Below, piece after piece: positions 55,496-63,906 of a stretch of DNA of 64,000 nucleotides (positions are counted from its first letter, which is position 1; each line of letters starts with the position of its first letter). The DNA lies in the NCBI RefSeq assembly GCF_000238915.1, contig NZ_BAEG01000016.1, positions 25,914 through 89,913 on the forward strand, written 5' to 3'. The translations under genes were made by a program, and so were the position numbers. This DNA is from Arthrobacter globiformis NBRC 12137. GTDB taxonomy: Bacteria > Actinomycetota > Actinomycetes > Actinomycetales > Micrococcaceae. Below the pieces are notes generated by a model. The model was not told where the DNA came from, ran no database searches, and saw nothing but the letters and a program-made list of their open reading frames with translations.

Positions 55496-55735
55496 GAGAG
55501 TCACCTCCGTTTCATATGTAACGGAAGTCCAGCCGCATCAACCCAGCCCAGCATCTGTCTACTGGCCCTGCACCCGGTCATCGATCGAGACCCACGGGCC
55601 GGCTTCAGTCAGCGAAGCTTCCCGGGGATCACTACCGAGGACCGCGAATGCGTGATGCGGTTGATCCTCCTGTTTAGTTTTTATGTACTGACGAGGCGGC
55701 CCGTTCCGGCAGGAAAGGGCCGCCTCAAAACCAGA
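55496..55735 (-). ncRNA. pnp leader region, candidate Actino-pnp element
   Basis: About 240 nt between rpsO and pnp. Near rpsO a 10-bp hairpin (55693-55702 with 55717-55726) follows its stop. Next to pnp a small hairpin, TCCGTT (55520-55525 on the minus strand) with AACGGA (55506-55511), reaches into the Shine-Dalgarno at 55504-55508. A known RNA motif called Actino-pnp occurs in this position in actinobacteria; I could not confirm the match by eye. Confidence 0.4.
55693..55726 (-). terminator. Hairpin after rpsO
   Basis: A perfect 10-bp stem (55693-55702 with 55717-55726) begins nine bases past the rpsO stop. No T tract follows on the minus strand (GTCAGTACATAAAAA), so it may be partial terminator or a PNPase/RNase processing site. 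Confidence 0.6.
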
Positions 55736-56005
55736 CTAGCGGCGCAGGCCGAGGCGCTCGATGAGCGAACGGTAGCGGGCGATGTCGGTGTTCTTCAGGT
55801 AGGTCAGCATGCGCTTGCGGCGACCAACCATGGCCAGCAGACCGCGCTGGGTGTGGAAGTCGTGCTTGTGCTCCTTCATGTGCTCAGTCAGATCCTTGAT
55901 CCGCTGAGTCAGAACCGCAATCTGGACCTCCGGCGAACCGGTGTCGCCCTCGGACGTTGCGTATTCCTTGATGATGGACTGCTTTACGGCGGCGTCAAGT
56001 GCCAC
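55736..56005 (-). CDS. rpsO: 30S ribosomal protein S15
   Basis: A four-helix rRNA-binding protein (89 aa) of canonical length: [41 protein letters not shown] and [18 protein letters not shown]. The start is GTG at 56003-56005 with AGGAG six bases upstream. It precedes pnp, the ancient rpsO-pnp order. Confidence 0.98.
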   Translation of the reverse strand: MALDAAVKQSIIKEYATSEGDTGSPEVQIAVLTQRIKDLTEHMKEHKHDFHTQRGLLAMVGRRKRMLTYLKNTDIARYRSLIERLGLRR

Positions 56006-56137
56006 AATAACTCCTAGAGATGTGCCGTGAGGCCCGAGTCAGTAATTCACTGCCGGGGGTGCCGGCGCGGAGGTCCGAAGAACATTCCGCACAAGACAGG
56101 ATCCAGCAACCACGGACTGCAGCCGGATCCACCGTTT

Positions 56138-56167
56138 AGTTTACCGGCCGTATTGCAATCTTGTCGA
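56138..56167 (-). promoter_or_regulatory. Putative promoter of rpsO
   Basis: On the minus strand TCGACA (56162-56167) and TAAACT (56138-56143) are spaced 18 nt, a fair match to -35 and -10 elements. The leader would be about 125 nt, and S15-binding structure could lie within it. Confidence 0.5.
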
Positions 56168-56184
56168 AACGGCAACAGGGCTGG

Positions 56185-57423
56185 TCATACCCCCGGAAGC
56201 AGGTCCCGGATGGCTGCCATGCCGCGGTGGAGTTCGGCAAAGCCGGTGCTCAGCGGCGAAAGTCCGATCCTGATGCCCTGCGGAGCGCGGAAGTCCGGGA
56301 TGACGTCCCTTTCCCAGAGCGCGGCCGTCACCTCACGGAAGGCGGGATGGTCAACGGTGATGTGGCCTCCGCGGCGGTCCGGATCCCGGGGTGTAGCAAG
56401 CATCACCCCGGCTGGCGCGAGCCAGGCATCGTGCAGTTCCAGCGCGTACGCGGTGAGCTGCCGCGACTTTTGCCGGATGGCGGCCATGCTGACTTCTTCG
56501 ATCAGGTCAAGCGTGCCGCGCATGGCGATCATCCCGAAGATGGCCGGCGTGCCGCTCAGGAAACCGCGGATGCCGGCGGCCGGTTCGTAGCCGGGCCCCA
56601 TCTCGAAGGCGTCCTTCCGGCCCATCCATCCCCAGATGGGCTGCGCGAGTCCGGACAGGTGCCGGTCATTGACGTAGGCAAAGGCGGGCGAACCCGGGCC
56701 GCCGTTCAGGTACTTGTAGGTGCAGCCCGCGGCAAAGTCCACGTTCCACTCGTCCAGCTGCAGCTCCACGGACCCGGCGGAATGGCACAGGTCCCAGACC
56801 ACCAGCCCACCGGCGTCGTGCACTGCAGCGGTAATGGCCGGCAAGTCCGCGAGGTGCCCCGAGCGGTAGGCCACGTGGCTGAGGAGGACGACGGCGGTGG
56901 CCGGCCCCAGGGCCTGCCTCACCTGTTCGAGGTGGACACCCGAGGCGGGATCCGCCTCGATCCAGCGCAGGGTCAGTCCCTCCTCCCTGGCGATGCCTTC
57001 GACGAGGTACCGGTCGGTGGGAAAGTTGTCCGTGTCCACCACGATCTCTGTCCGCGCCGGATCCCCGACGGCGGCCAGCGCTGCCCGGATCAGCTTGTAC
57101 AGCACCACGGTGGTGGAGTCGGCGATGATGGTCTGGCCCGCGGCGGCGCCCAGCACCGCACGCCCCAGCTGGTCGCCGATGGCCTGGGGCATGTCCAGCC
57201 ATTCCTCGTCCCAGCCTCTGATCAGACGCCCGCCCCAGCCCTCCTGGATGAAGGTGGTTATGTCTCCGGCGGTCCGCTTGAGCGGGCGGCCCAGGGAGTT
57301 GCCGTCGAGGTAGGACAGCTCTGTGACCGCGCCGACGAACAGTCCGCGGTACCTGGCCAGGGGATCGTCGGCGTCGAGGCGTGTGGCCTTTTGTAGCAGG
57401 GCGTCTGCTGCCTGCGTGGTCAC
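56185..57423 (-). CDS. kynU: Kynureninase
   Basis: PLP enzyme cleaving kynurenine (or 3-hydroxykynurenine) to anthranilate and alanine (412 aa). LDGNSLGRPLKRT opens the fold; VVLLSHVAYRSGHLAD and WDLCHSAGSVELQLDEW hold the PLP Asp, and CTYKYLNGGPGSPAFAYV the Schiff-base Lys. The ATG overlaps the kynA stop by 4 bases. The two are a tryptophan-degradation pair. Confidence 0.95.
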   Translation of the reverse strand: MTTQAADALLQKATRLDADDPLARYRGLFVGAVTELSYLDGNSLGRPLKRTAGDITTFIQEGWGGRLIRGWDEEWLDMPQAIGDQLGRAVLGAAAGQTIIADSTTVVLYKLIRAALAAVGDPARTEIVVDTDNFPTDRYLVEGIAREEGLTLRWIEADPASGVHLEQVRQALGPATAVVLLSHVAYRSGHLADLPAITAAVHDAGGLVVWDLCHSAGSVELQLDEWNVDFAAGCTYKYLNGGPGSPAFAYVNDRHLSGLAQPIWGWMGRKDAFEMGPGYEPAAGIRGFLSGTPAIFGMIAMRGTLDLIEEVSMAAIRQKSRQLTAYALELHDAWLAPAGVMLATPRDPDRRGGHITVDHPAFREVTAALWERDVIPDFRAPQGIRIGLSPLSTGFAELHRGMAAIRDLLPGV

Positions 57424-58274
57424 TGTCCGATCTCCGTACGGACGGCGAACAGCTCCGGAAAGAACGTCAGCTCAAGGGCCTTCTGCAGGAACGCGGCCCC
57501 GGTGGAACCGCCGGTGCCTGTTTTCATGCCGATGGTGCGCTGCACCGTGCGCAGGTGCCGGAACCGCCACAACTGGAAGTTATCTTCCAGGTCAACAAGC
57601 TCCTCACATGCCTCGTATGCACCCCAGTTCTGGGCGGCGTGCTCGTAGATGTGCTTGAACAGGGGCACCAGTCCAGGCTCAAACTCATGTGCCCGGGTCA
57701 CATCCCTGTTCAGCACCGCCTCGGGAACGTCGAAGCCCTGGCGGTGGAGGTAGGCGAGGAATTCGTCATAGATGCTCGGTGCGTGCAGGACTTCGGTCAG
57801 CAGGGCGTGCGCTTCGGGATCGGATTCGAAGACGGGAAGCATCTTCCTGTTCTTGTTGCCCAGCACGAACTCCACGGCGCGGTACTGGCTGGACTGGAAT
57901 CCGGACGAATTACCCAGGAAGCCGCGGAATTCCGCGTACTCGGTGGGGGTCAGCGTGGCCAGGACCGACCACTGTTCGGTGAGGGTTTTCTGAATGTGCT
58001 TGACCCGCGCGATGCCCTTCAGGGCCGAGCCGAGGTCATCCGAACGCAGCTTCTCAGCGGCAGTACGGAGTTCGTGAAGGACCAGCTTGAGCCACAGCTC
58101 CGTGGTCTGGTGCTGGATGATGAACAGCAGTTCGTCATGGTGTTCCGGGACGCTGACGGGCTGCTGGGCGCTGAGCAGTGTGGGCAGCTGAAGGTAGGAC
58201 GCATAACTCATGCGGGAACTGAAATCGCGCACAATCCCCTTGTCCAGTTTCCTGGTGTTCTTCTCTACGGTCAC
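57420..58274 (-). CDS. kynA: Tryptophan 2,3-dioxygenase
   Basis: Haem enzyme opening the tryptophan indole ring to N-formylkynurenine (284 aa). Conserved HHDELLFIIQHQTTELWLKL, GNSSGFQSSQYRAVEFVLGNKN and LWRFRHLRTVQRTIGMKTGTGGSTG, with the haem His in the latter. The start is GTG 58274 with GGAAGG seven bases upstream; the frame is open to 58436 but that part is not family-like. No kynurenine formamidase gene is adjacent. A small hairpin (58309-58327) lies between it and ribF. Confidence 0.94.
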   Translation of the reverse strand: MTVEKNTRKLDKGIVRDFSSRMSYASYLQLPTLLSAQQPVSVPEHHDELLFIIQHQTTELWLKLVLHELRTAAEKLRSDDLGSALKGIARVKHIQKTLTEQWSVLATLTPTEYAEFRGFLGNSSGFQSSQYRAVEFVLGNKNRKMLPVFESDPEAHALLTEVLHAPSIYDEFLAYLHRQGFDVPEAVLNRDVTRAHEFEPGLVPLFKHIYEHAAQNWGAYEACEELVDLEDNFQLWRFRHLRTVQRTIGMKTGTGGSTGAAFLQKALELTFFPELFAVRTEIGQ

Positions 58275-58308
58275 AGCGTCGCCTTCCTTGCCAATACTGT
58301 GTGGTGCA

Positions 58309-58327
58309 GGACTGCATGGTGCAGTCC
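58309..58327. terminator. Small hairpin between ribF and kynA
   Basis: GGACTGCA (58309-58316) and TGCAGTCC (58320-58327) pair perfectly with a 3-nt loop. It may weakly terminate ribF transcripts before kynA. No T tract is present. Confidence 0.45.
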
Positions 58328-58344
58328 CGTGTGGAGCGCGCGGG

Positions 58345-59328
58345 TCAGCGCTTGAGCAGGATGTCGTGCGTCTGCAGGACGTCCTGGCGCATCTGCTCCA
58401 CGAGGGCTTCAGGCCCACGGTATGCCACCATGCCACGCAGCCTGGTCACGAACTCCACGACTACTGTCTGGCCGTACAGATCGAAGTCCTCAATGCGCTC
58501 CTCAGGCCTGTCGATGACGTGCGCCTCCACCTGTCGGCTCACGCCGTCGAAAGTGGGGTTGGAGCCAACGGAGATCGCGGCCGGCCAGCGCGTCCCGGCC
58601 TCGTCCACGAGCCAGCCCGCATAGATGCCGTCGGCAGGGATCAGGCCGCTCGCATCACTGGAGAGGTTGGCGGTGGGGAAACCGAGATCCCGGCCGCGCG
58701 CGGCGCCGTGGACCACCTCACCCCGCATCCGGTGTGCGCGGCCCAGGACAGCGGCGGCGGTGCCGACGTCACCCTCCCGCAGCGCTTCGCGCACCCAAGT
58801 GGAGGAACAGCGGCGGTCCGTCCCGCCGTCGTCATGCAGCGGGAAACCTTCGGAGCCGAACTCGCTGATGATCAGGACTTCAAAGCCGAACCTCTCCCCC
58901 AGCTCCTGCATGGTGTTCAGGTCGCCGGAGTTGCCCTTGCCGAAGCGGGTGTCGTGGCCGATCACCACGTGGCTGGCGTGAAGGCTGTCCACGAGGACCG
59001 AGCCGACGAACTCTTCAGGGGTAAGGCTGGCGAGCTCCAGGGAGTACTTCATGACCAGGATGGCGTCCAGCCCGAGCTCGCCCAGCGCCTGGAGTTTGTC
59101 GTGCAGGCCCATAATCAGTTCGGGCGCGCTTTCCGGCCGGTGTACCAGGGCCGGGTGGGGGTCGAACGTCACGGCAACCGACTTGGCGCTGTTCAGCCGC
59201 GCAGTCCTGATGAGCTGGGACAGCACCTGTTGGTGGCCGCGGTGTACGCCGTCGAAATTGCCGATAGTGACAACGGAAGGACCAAAGTCTTCGGGGACCT
59301 CGGTCGGGTCATTCCAGATGTGGACCAT
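58345..59328 (-). CDS. ribF: Bifunctional riboflavin kinase / FMN adenylyltransferase
   Basis: Makes FMN and FAD from riboflavin (327 aa). N-terminal nucleotidyltransferase: VVTIGNFDGVHRGHQQVLSQ, TFDPHPALVHRPESAP and the SSTWVREALREGD phosphate loop. C-terminal kinase: RMRGEVVHGAARGRDLGFPTANL (PTAN) and GMVAYRGPEALVEQMRQDV. The ATG at 59328 has AAAAGG upstream. It precedes kynA on the same strand. Confidence 0.96.
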   Translation of the reverse strand: MVHIWNDPTEVPEDFGPSVVTIGNFDGVHRGHQQVLSQLIRTARLNSAKSVAVTFDPHPALVHRPESAPELIMGLHDKLQALGELGLDAILVMKYSLELASLTPEEFVGSVLVDSLHASHVVIGHDTRFGKGNSGDLNTMQELGERFGFEVLIISEFGSEGFPLHDDGGTDRRCSSTWVREALREGDVGTAAAVLGRAHRMRGEVVHGAARGRDLGFPTANLSSDASGLIPADGIYAGWLVDEAGTRWPAAISVGSNPTFDGVSRQVEAHVIDRPEERIEDFDLYGQTVVVEFVTRLRGMVAYRGPEALVEQMRQDVLQTHDILLKR

Positions 59329-59565
59329 CAACCTCGCCTTTTACTGCCTGACTGAACTTGCTCCCGGCGCGCCAGGGCCGGAACTCTCTAAGGTTACCTG
59401 CAATCCCTGACTGTCACTGACGGCCGGGCGGCCTACCGCCTGCACGCACGCCCGGCTAGGATGCAGAGGCAGCGGCCGGGCAGTGCTGCCTTGGGCTGTC
59501 TGAGTTTCATTCGCGTTTTGACCACGGATCGCCTGCGGGACGAGCGGGCCGGAAGGAGCCACGTC

Positions 59566-60291
59566 ATGAGTGATGTCCAGGAGCTGCTGGGACAGATCCC
59601 GGTCCAACGGATTGCGTCCCTGCTGGGGACGGACACGGCGTCCGCGCAGGCCGCCGTCGAGGCCGCCGTGCCCACGCTGCTTGCCGGAATGCAGGGCAAC
59701 GTCCAGGCGCCGGATGGCGCCGCGGCACTGGAAGCCGAACTGGCCAGGCACCGGAACGGACTGGCCGACGGCGACGTTGACCCGTCGCAGGTGGACACCC
59801 GGGACGGCGAAAAAATCGTTGGCCATGTCTTCGGTGGCCAGCAGGACCAAGTGGCCAGCCGTCTTGCCGGAACAGCGAACCTCGGCGGTGTCGGCGGAGA
59901 CCTCGTCCGCCGGCTGCTGCCGATCCTCGCCCCGATCGTCATGTCCTATCTGGCCAAAAAGGTCCTCGGCGGACGGGATTCCGGCGTGCAGGGATCCGGC
60001 GCACAGGAGTCCCCGGCCGGAGCCGGCGGAATTGACCTGGGAAGCATCCTCGGGGGAATCCTGGGTGGCTTTGGTTCCGGCGGGGTGGGTTCAGGGGGCC
60101 TTGGCGATATCCTCGGCGGCATTCTTGGCGGCAGCCCGCAACCGCAGCAGGCTCCGCGGACAGAGCAGGACCAGGATCCACCTGCGCAATCCGGCCCGGC
60201 ACCGGATACAACTGACTCAGTGCCACCGGCGCACCGGTCTGTGACGCCCGGTGAGCTGATCGAGGTGGACCTGCCCGACGAGAATCGCTAG
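59566..60291 (+). CDS. DUF937 domain-containing protein
   Basis: A 241-residue protein of the DUF937 family. The domain covers about residues 1-130 (QELLGQIPVQRIASLLGTDT to LVRRLLPILAPIVMSYLAKKV). The rest is Gly-rich with GGILGG repeats (about 150-190) and a Pro-rich tail ending ELIEVDLPDENR. No membrane or signal segment. AAGGAG lies eight bases before ATG 59566. Function is unknown. The stop region contains a duplicated ATCGCTAGATCTGA (60285-60321). Confidence 0.88.
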   Translation: MSDVQELLGQIPVQRIASLLGTDTASAQAAVEAAVPTLLAGMQGNVQAPDGAAALEAELARHRNGLADGDVDPSQVDTRDGEKIVGHVFGGQQDQVASRLAGTANLGGVGGDLVRRLLPILAPIVMSYLAKKVLGGRDSGVQGSGAQESPAGAGGIDLGSILGGILGGFGSGGVGSGGLGDILGGILGGSPQPQQAPRTEQDQDPPAQSGPAPDTTDSVPPAHRSVTPGELIEVDLPDENR

Positions 60292-60321
60292 ATCTGACCC
60301 CTGGATCGCTAGATCTGAACC

Positions 60322-60777
60322 CTAGGCAGCCGGGGCTGCCGGCCGCCGCCGGTAGAGCCAGATGAGGCCCAGGATCGGCAGGATCAGCGGAACGAAGGCG
60401 TAGCCGCGGCCAAACGCGGACCACACGGTTTCGTGCGGGAACTGCACGGAGTCGAACAGGCTCAGCGCCCCCACGATAATGACGCCGACCAGTTCCACCA
60501 GGACGGCGACCAGGGACACCTTGAACCAGGTGCGGCCGGCCTTGGCCAATGACACCGTGGCCACGACGTAAACGACGGCGGCGAAGGCGGAGAGCAGGTA
60601 GGCCAGCGGCGCCTCGGAGAACTTGGTGAGGATCTGGTAGCCGGCCCGTGCGGTGGCCGAAATGGCAAAGATGGCATACACAGCGATGAGGAGCCGGCCG
60701 GGACCGGTGTTCCTCGTGTCTGCGGGGCGTTTGCCGGTGTGTTCGGACGTATCAGTCACGTTGTGTGCTTCTTCCAC
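60322..60777 (-). CDS. Hypothetical membrane protein
   Basis: A 151-residue protein with four hydrophobic segments (about 28-48, 58-80, 86-108 and 121-141) and a basic tail RRRPAAPAA. The first 25 residues are polar. It starts with GTG at 60777 (an inner GTG at 60759 is possible), one base after the previous gene, so it is coupled to it. Similar small membrane proteins follow truB in other actinobacteria; function is unknown. Confidence 0.82.
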   Translation of the reverse strand: MEEAHNVTDTSEHTGKRPADTRNTGPGRLLIAVYAIFAISATARAGYQILTKFSEAPLAYLLSAFAAVVYVVATVSLAKAGRTWFKVSLVAVLVELVGVIIVGALSLFDSVQFPHETVWSAFGRGYAFVPLILPILGLIWLYRRRPAAPAA

Positions 60778-60778
60778 T

Positions 60779-61132
60779 TCAGTACCAGATCTGATTCATG
60801 CGGGCAGCCATGACGAGGGCGGTGACTCCGACGGCTGCCAGGACGAAGTTGCTCCAGCGGGTCCGTTCCAGGATGGACCAGTACACGGCGGCAACGGGCA
60901 GCAGGAGGGCGGTGGCGAGGTAGCCCCAGAATTCCCAGGCCTCCCCGGCGATCTGCTCCCCCGCGATGACCCGCACGATGGAACCCACCAGGTAGACCAG
61001 TAGGGCCAGTTCGACGGCGGCCACCGAAAGGATGGTGATGTCGTTCGGGGCCTTCTTCATGATGCCCGCCGCCACACAGACGAGTGTGGACAGCAGGCCG
61101 ACAGCCAGGATGATATAGAAATATGCGTCCAA
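60779..61132 (-). CDS. Hypothetical membrane protein
   Basis: A 117-residue protein with three or four hydrophobic segments (MDAYFYIILAVGLLSTLVCVAA at the start, then helices at about 32-57, 68-85 and 94-110). No motifs. The start is a TTG at 61130-61132 two bases after the truB stop, with no clear Shine-Dalgarno, so coupling to truB is likely. Function is unknown. Confidence 0.8.
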   Translation of the reverse strand: MDAYFYIILAVGLLSTLVCVAAGIMKKAPNDITILSVAAVELALLVYLVGSIVRVIAGEQIAGEAWEFWGYLATALLLPVAAVYWSILERTRWSNFVLAAVGVTALVMAARMNQIWY

Positions 61133-61134
61133 CG

Positions 61135-62118
61135 CTAGACCTGCCCGCCGTCGCCGGCACGTGAACCGTTCGGAACGCCGGGACTGTTGGAGCCGCCGGG
61201 GCCCGTTCCCGGGGCGAAAACCAGCACTGGTTTGGCGAAGCTTCCGCTGTCCGCGAGCAGCGCCACAAGCGACCCGTCTGGCGCGAACGCGGCTGCGGGC
61301 TTCTCTGCAGTGGCGGCGCCCGGTGTGCCCGCCGCGGTTCCGGCTGCGATGCGCCGGCCGAAGGAGATCTCGGTGGTTTCATCTGCGCTCAGTTCCCGGT
61401 TGGGCATGAGCGCCCTGGCCGCCTGCGACATTTCCAGGATTTCGAGGTCCTCGGCGAGCTGTTCGAGGGTGCGCGCCTGGTCCAGCGAATAGGGTCCGAC
61501 GTTTGTCCGCCGCAATGCGGTCAGGTGCCCGCCGACGCCGAGCGAGTTGCCGAGGTCCCGGGCGAGGGCACGGATGTAGGTGCCCGAGGAGCATTCCACC
61601 GTGACGTCGACGTCCACCACCTCCGTGTCGTGTCCGGCGGCCTGGTCCCGGCGGATTCCGTGAATGTCGAAGCGGTGGATGGTGACCGGCCGGGCAGCCA
61701 GCTGGACATCTTCCCCGGAACGTACGCGGGCGTAGGACCGTTCACCGTTGACCTTGATGGCACTGACGCTGCTCGGCACCTGTTGGATCTCCCCCGTGAG
61801 GGATCCAACGCCGGAGCGGATGGCGTCCTCGGTCAGGGACGCGGCACTCGCCCGGCTGACAACTTCGCCTTCTGCGTCGTCCGTGATGGTGGATTCCCCC
61901 AGCCGGATGGTTGCCGTGTAGGTCTTGGACGTGCCCACGATATACGTGAGCAGCCGCGTTGCCTTGTTGATGCCGAGCACCAGCACGCCGGTGGCCATGG
62001 GATCCAGCGTTCCCGCGTGGCCCACTTTCCGGGTACCGGCGATCCGCCGCATCCGTCCAACCACATCGTGGCTGGTCCATCCCTGCGGCTTGTCCACTAT
62101 TACCAGTCCAGAAAGCAC
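61135..62118 (-). CDS. truB: tRNA pseudouridine(55) synthase
   Basis: Isomerises U55 in tRNA T loops (327 aa). Catalytic Asp in HAGTLDPMATGVLVLGI, with KPQGWTSHDVVGRMRRI at the start and SSGTYIRALARDLG. The C-terminal 100 residues after the PUA-like part (about 225-300) include a Gly/Pro-rich end. The start is GTG at 62116-62118, seven bases after TATACT, so it is leaderless. The two small membrane genes follow. Confidence 0.95.
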   Translation of the reverse strand: MLSGLVIVDKPQGWTSHDVVGRMRRIAGTRKVGHAGTLDPMATGVLVLGINKATRLLTYIVGTSKTYTATIRLGESTITDDAEGEVVSRASAASLTEDAIRSGVGSLTGEIQQVPSSVSAIKVNGERSYARVRSGEDVQLAARPVTIHRFDIHGIRRDQAAGHDTEVVDVDVTVECSSGTYIRALARDLGNSLGVGGHLTALRRTNVGPYSLDQARTLEQLAEDLEILEMSQAARALMPNRELSADETTEISFGRRIAAGTAAGTPGAATAEKPAAAFAPDGSLVALLADSGSFAKPVLVFAPGTGPGGSNSPGVPNGSRAGDGGQV

Positions 62119-62125
62119 GCCTATC

Positions 62126-62131
62126 AGTATA
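62126..62131 (-). promoter_or_regulatory. Putative -10 box of a leaderless promoter (truB)
   Basis: Minus-strand TATACT ends 7 nt before the GTG at 62118. A near-ideal hexamer without a Shine-Dalgarno. Confidence 0.65.
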
Positions 62132-62186
62132 TCGGGGACGCGGCGGGGGTATTGGGCCGCGTCGGGGGCCAGGGCACGCCCGGCGC

Positions 62187-62192
62187 TAGGAT
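62187..62192 (+). promoter_or_regulatory. Putative -10 box of a leaderless promoter (aminotransferase)
   Basis: TAGGAT ends 7 nt before the ATG at 62200, 56 bases from the divergent truB -10 box. Confidence 0.55.
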
Positions 62193-62199
62193 GGCAGTC

Positions 62200-63351
62200 A
62201 TGCCCGAGCTTTCCGCGCACATACGCGACGTACCCGTCAACCAGATCCGCGAAATCACAGAGGCAGCGTGGCGGACCCCGGGGGCGCTGATCCTGAGCAT
62301 CGGCGAGCCCGGGTTCCCGCTCCCCCGCCATGTCCTGGATGCCGGGATCGCGTGCCTGGACCGTGACGAGACCAACTACACTCCGAACGCCGGGATCCCG
62401 CAGCTGCGTGAGGCTTTCGCCGCCAGGTTCCGGGAGCAGTCCGGCGTAGACATCGGGGCGGACCGCGTATATGTGGTCGACGGCGCCCAGCAGGGCCTGC
62501 ACTTCGCCATGAGCCTGCTGCTCGCACCCGGCGACGAAATCCTGATTCCCAATCCGGGCTATCCCACGTTTGCCATGACCAGCCGGCTGCTGCACGCCGT
62601 CCCTGTGCAGTATCCCCTTTACCCCGCGCACGATTTCCAGCCCCGGATCGCGGATATCGAGGCGCTCATCACGGACCGGACGCGCGTGCTCATGCTCAAC
62701 TCGCCGTCGAACCCCCTGGGCGCCGTTCTCCGGGAGGACCTGACCCGGGAACTCGTGGAACTGGCCCGCCGCCACGACCTGTGGATCATCTCGGATGAGT
62801 GCTATGAGGCCTTCACGTACGACGTCCCGCACGTGAGTCCCGCCCGGTTCGATAGCACCGACCCCGGTGAAGCACGCGTGTTCACGTCGCTGACGCTGTC
62901 CAAGACGTATGGGCTCACCGGTCTGCGTATTGGAGCGCTGGTGTGCCCGCCCGGACTGGAGCAGCGGATGAACAACGTCATGGAGGCGATCGTGTCCTGC
63001 GTGGCGTCACCGTCCCAGTACGCGGCGCTCGCCGCGTTGACCGGTCCGCAGGACTATGTGTCGCAGGCCCACGCGCACTACCGTGCCAACCGCGACGCGG
63101 CGTCGGCCGTCTTGGCGGAGAAGGGCATTCCCTTCCTGAGCGCGCAGGGAGCGTTCTACCTGTGGGCGGACGTCTCGCACGTGAGCGGCGGAAACGTCCG
63201 GGCCTGGGTCAAACGGTTCCTCGCCGAGGCCGGCGTCTCGTTTGCTCCTGGCACCGCCTTTGGCTCCATCGGCGAGGGCTGGATCCGGATTGCGTTGTGC
63301 GGTGACCAAAGGGAACTGGTCGAAGGCGTGGGCAGGCTCCCCCGGAGGTAG
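62200..63351 (+). CDS. PLP-dependent aminotransferase (class I/II)
   Basis: A 383-residue fold-type I aminotransferase of the aspartate/aromatic type. LILSIGEPGFPLPRHVL, NYTPNAGIPQLREAFA, NPGYPTFAMTSRLL, LNSPSNPLGAVL (Asn binding PLP O3'), SDECYEAFTYD (Asp/Tyr) and TLSKTYGLTGLRIGALV (Schiff-base Lys) are all present. Substrate cannot be told. ATG 62200 is chosen over 62191, which lies in the -10 box. It is divergent from truB. Confidence 0.92.
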   Translation: MPELSAHIRDVPVNQIREITEAAWRTPGALILSIGEPGFPLPRHVLDAGIACLDRDETNYTPNAGIPQLREAFAARFREQSGVDIGADRVYVVDGAQQGLHFAMSLLLAPGDEILIPNPGYPTFAMTSRLLHAVPVQYPLYPAHDFQPRIADIEALITDRTRVLMLNSPSNPLGAVLREDLTRELVELARRHDLWIISDECYEAFTYDVPHVSPARFDSTDPGEARVFTSLTLSKTYGLTGLRIGALVCPPGLEQRMNNVMEAIVSCVASPSQYAALAALTGPQDYVSQAHAHYRANRDAASAVLAEKGIPFLSAQGAFYLWADVSHVSGGNVRAWVKRFLAEAGVSFAPGTAFGSIGEGWIRIALCGDQRELVEGVGRLPRR

Positions 63352-63370
63352 CCCAGCGCGGAAAGAGGTT

Positions 63371-63856
63371 TCAGTAGTCGGTGCGTTCGGCGTTGTTGCG
63401 CCAGGCATCGAACGGGTTGCCCGACGTCGGAACCGGGGTGTGGCTGACAGGCAGCAGTTCCGGCCGGGAGCCGCCGAAGTATTCGTAGAAGAGCGCGTCG
63501 TCAAATCCCGCGGCGGCTGCGCCGTGCCGGTCGGCGGCGAAGTACACGCGGTCGACACGCGCCCAGAGCGCCGCCGCGAGGCACAGCGGGCAGGGCTCGC
63601 AGCTGGCGTACAGGACAGCGCCGCTGAGATCAAAGTTCCGGGTCTCTGCGGCGGCGGTGCGTATCGCCACCACCTCGGCATGGGCGGTGGGGTCGTTGTC
63701 CCGGGTGACGCGGTTGACCCCTTCGTGGACGGTGCCGTCGGCTGTTACCACTAGCGCGCCGAACGGCCCGCCGCCGGCCGCGACGTTCCGCTGGGCCAAT
63801 GCCACGGCTTCGGTCAGGTATTCGGTCACGTCTGCAGCTGATGGGTGGGCGCGCAT
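63371..63856 (-). CDS. Nucleoside/guanine deaminase (CMP/dCMP deaminase family)
   Basis: A 161-residue zinc deaminase. HAE in NDPTAHAEVVAIRTAAAET and CEPCPLCLAAALWARVDRVYFA give the zinc His/Cys-Cys site and Glu; the C-terminal FYEYFGGSRPELLPVSHTPV resembles B. subtilis guanine deaminase GuaD, so a guanine substrate is likely. The ATG at 63856 has TATGAT 6 nt upstream, so it is leaderless. It is convergent with the aminotransferase. Confidence 0.88.
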   Translation of the reverse strand: MRAHPSAADVTEYLTEAVALAQRNVAAGGGPFGALVVTADGTVHEGVNRVTRDNDPTAHAEVVAIRTAAAETRNFDLSGAVLYASCEPCPLCLAAALWARVDRVYFAADRHGAAAAGFDDALFYEYFGGSRPELLPVSHTPVPTSGNPFDAWRNNAERTDY

Positions 63857-63862
63857 GGTCTG

Positions 63863-63868
63863 ATCATA
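63863..63868 (-). promoter_or_regulatory. Putative -10 box of a leaderless promoter (deaminase)
   Basis: Minus-strand TATGAT, a near-consensus -10, ends 6 nt before the ATG at 63856. Confidence 0.65.
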
Positions 63869-63906
63869 GCCAGCCTGATGGCGCTGCGGGACAGCCGGGG
63901 TTCCGT

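Noticed and set aside
55502..55504. GTG as pnp start
   Set aside because: It lies within the Shine-Dalgarno and adds three residues not seen in the family; TTG 55493-55495 fits better.
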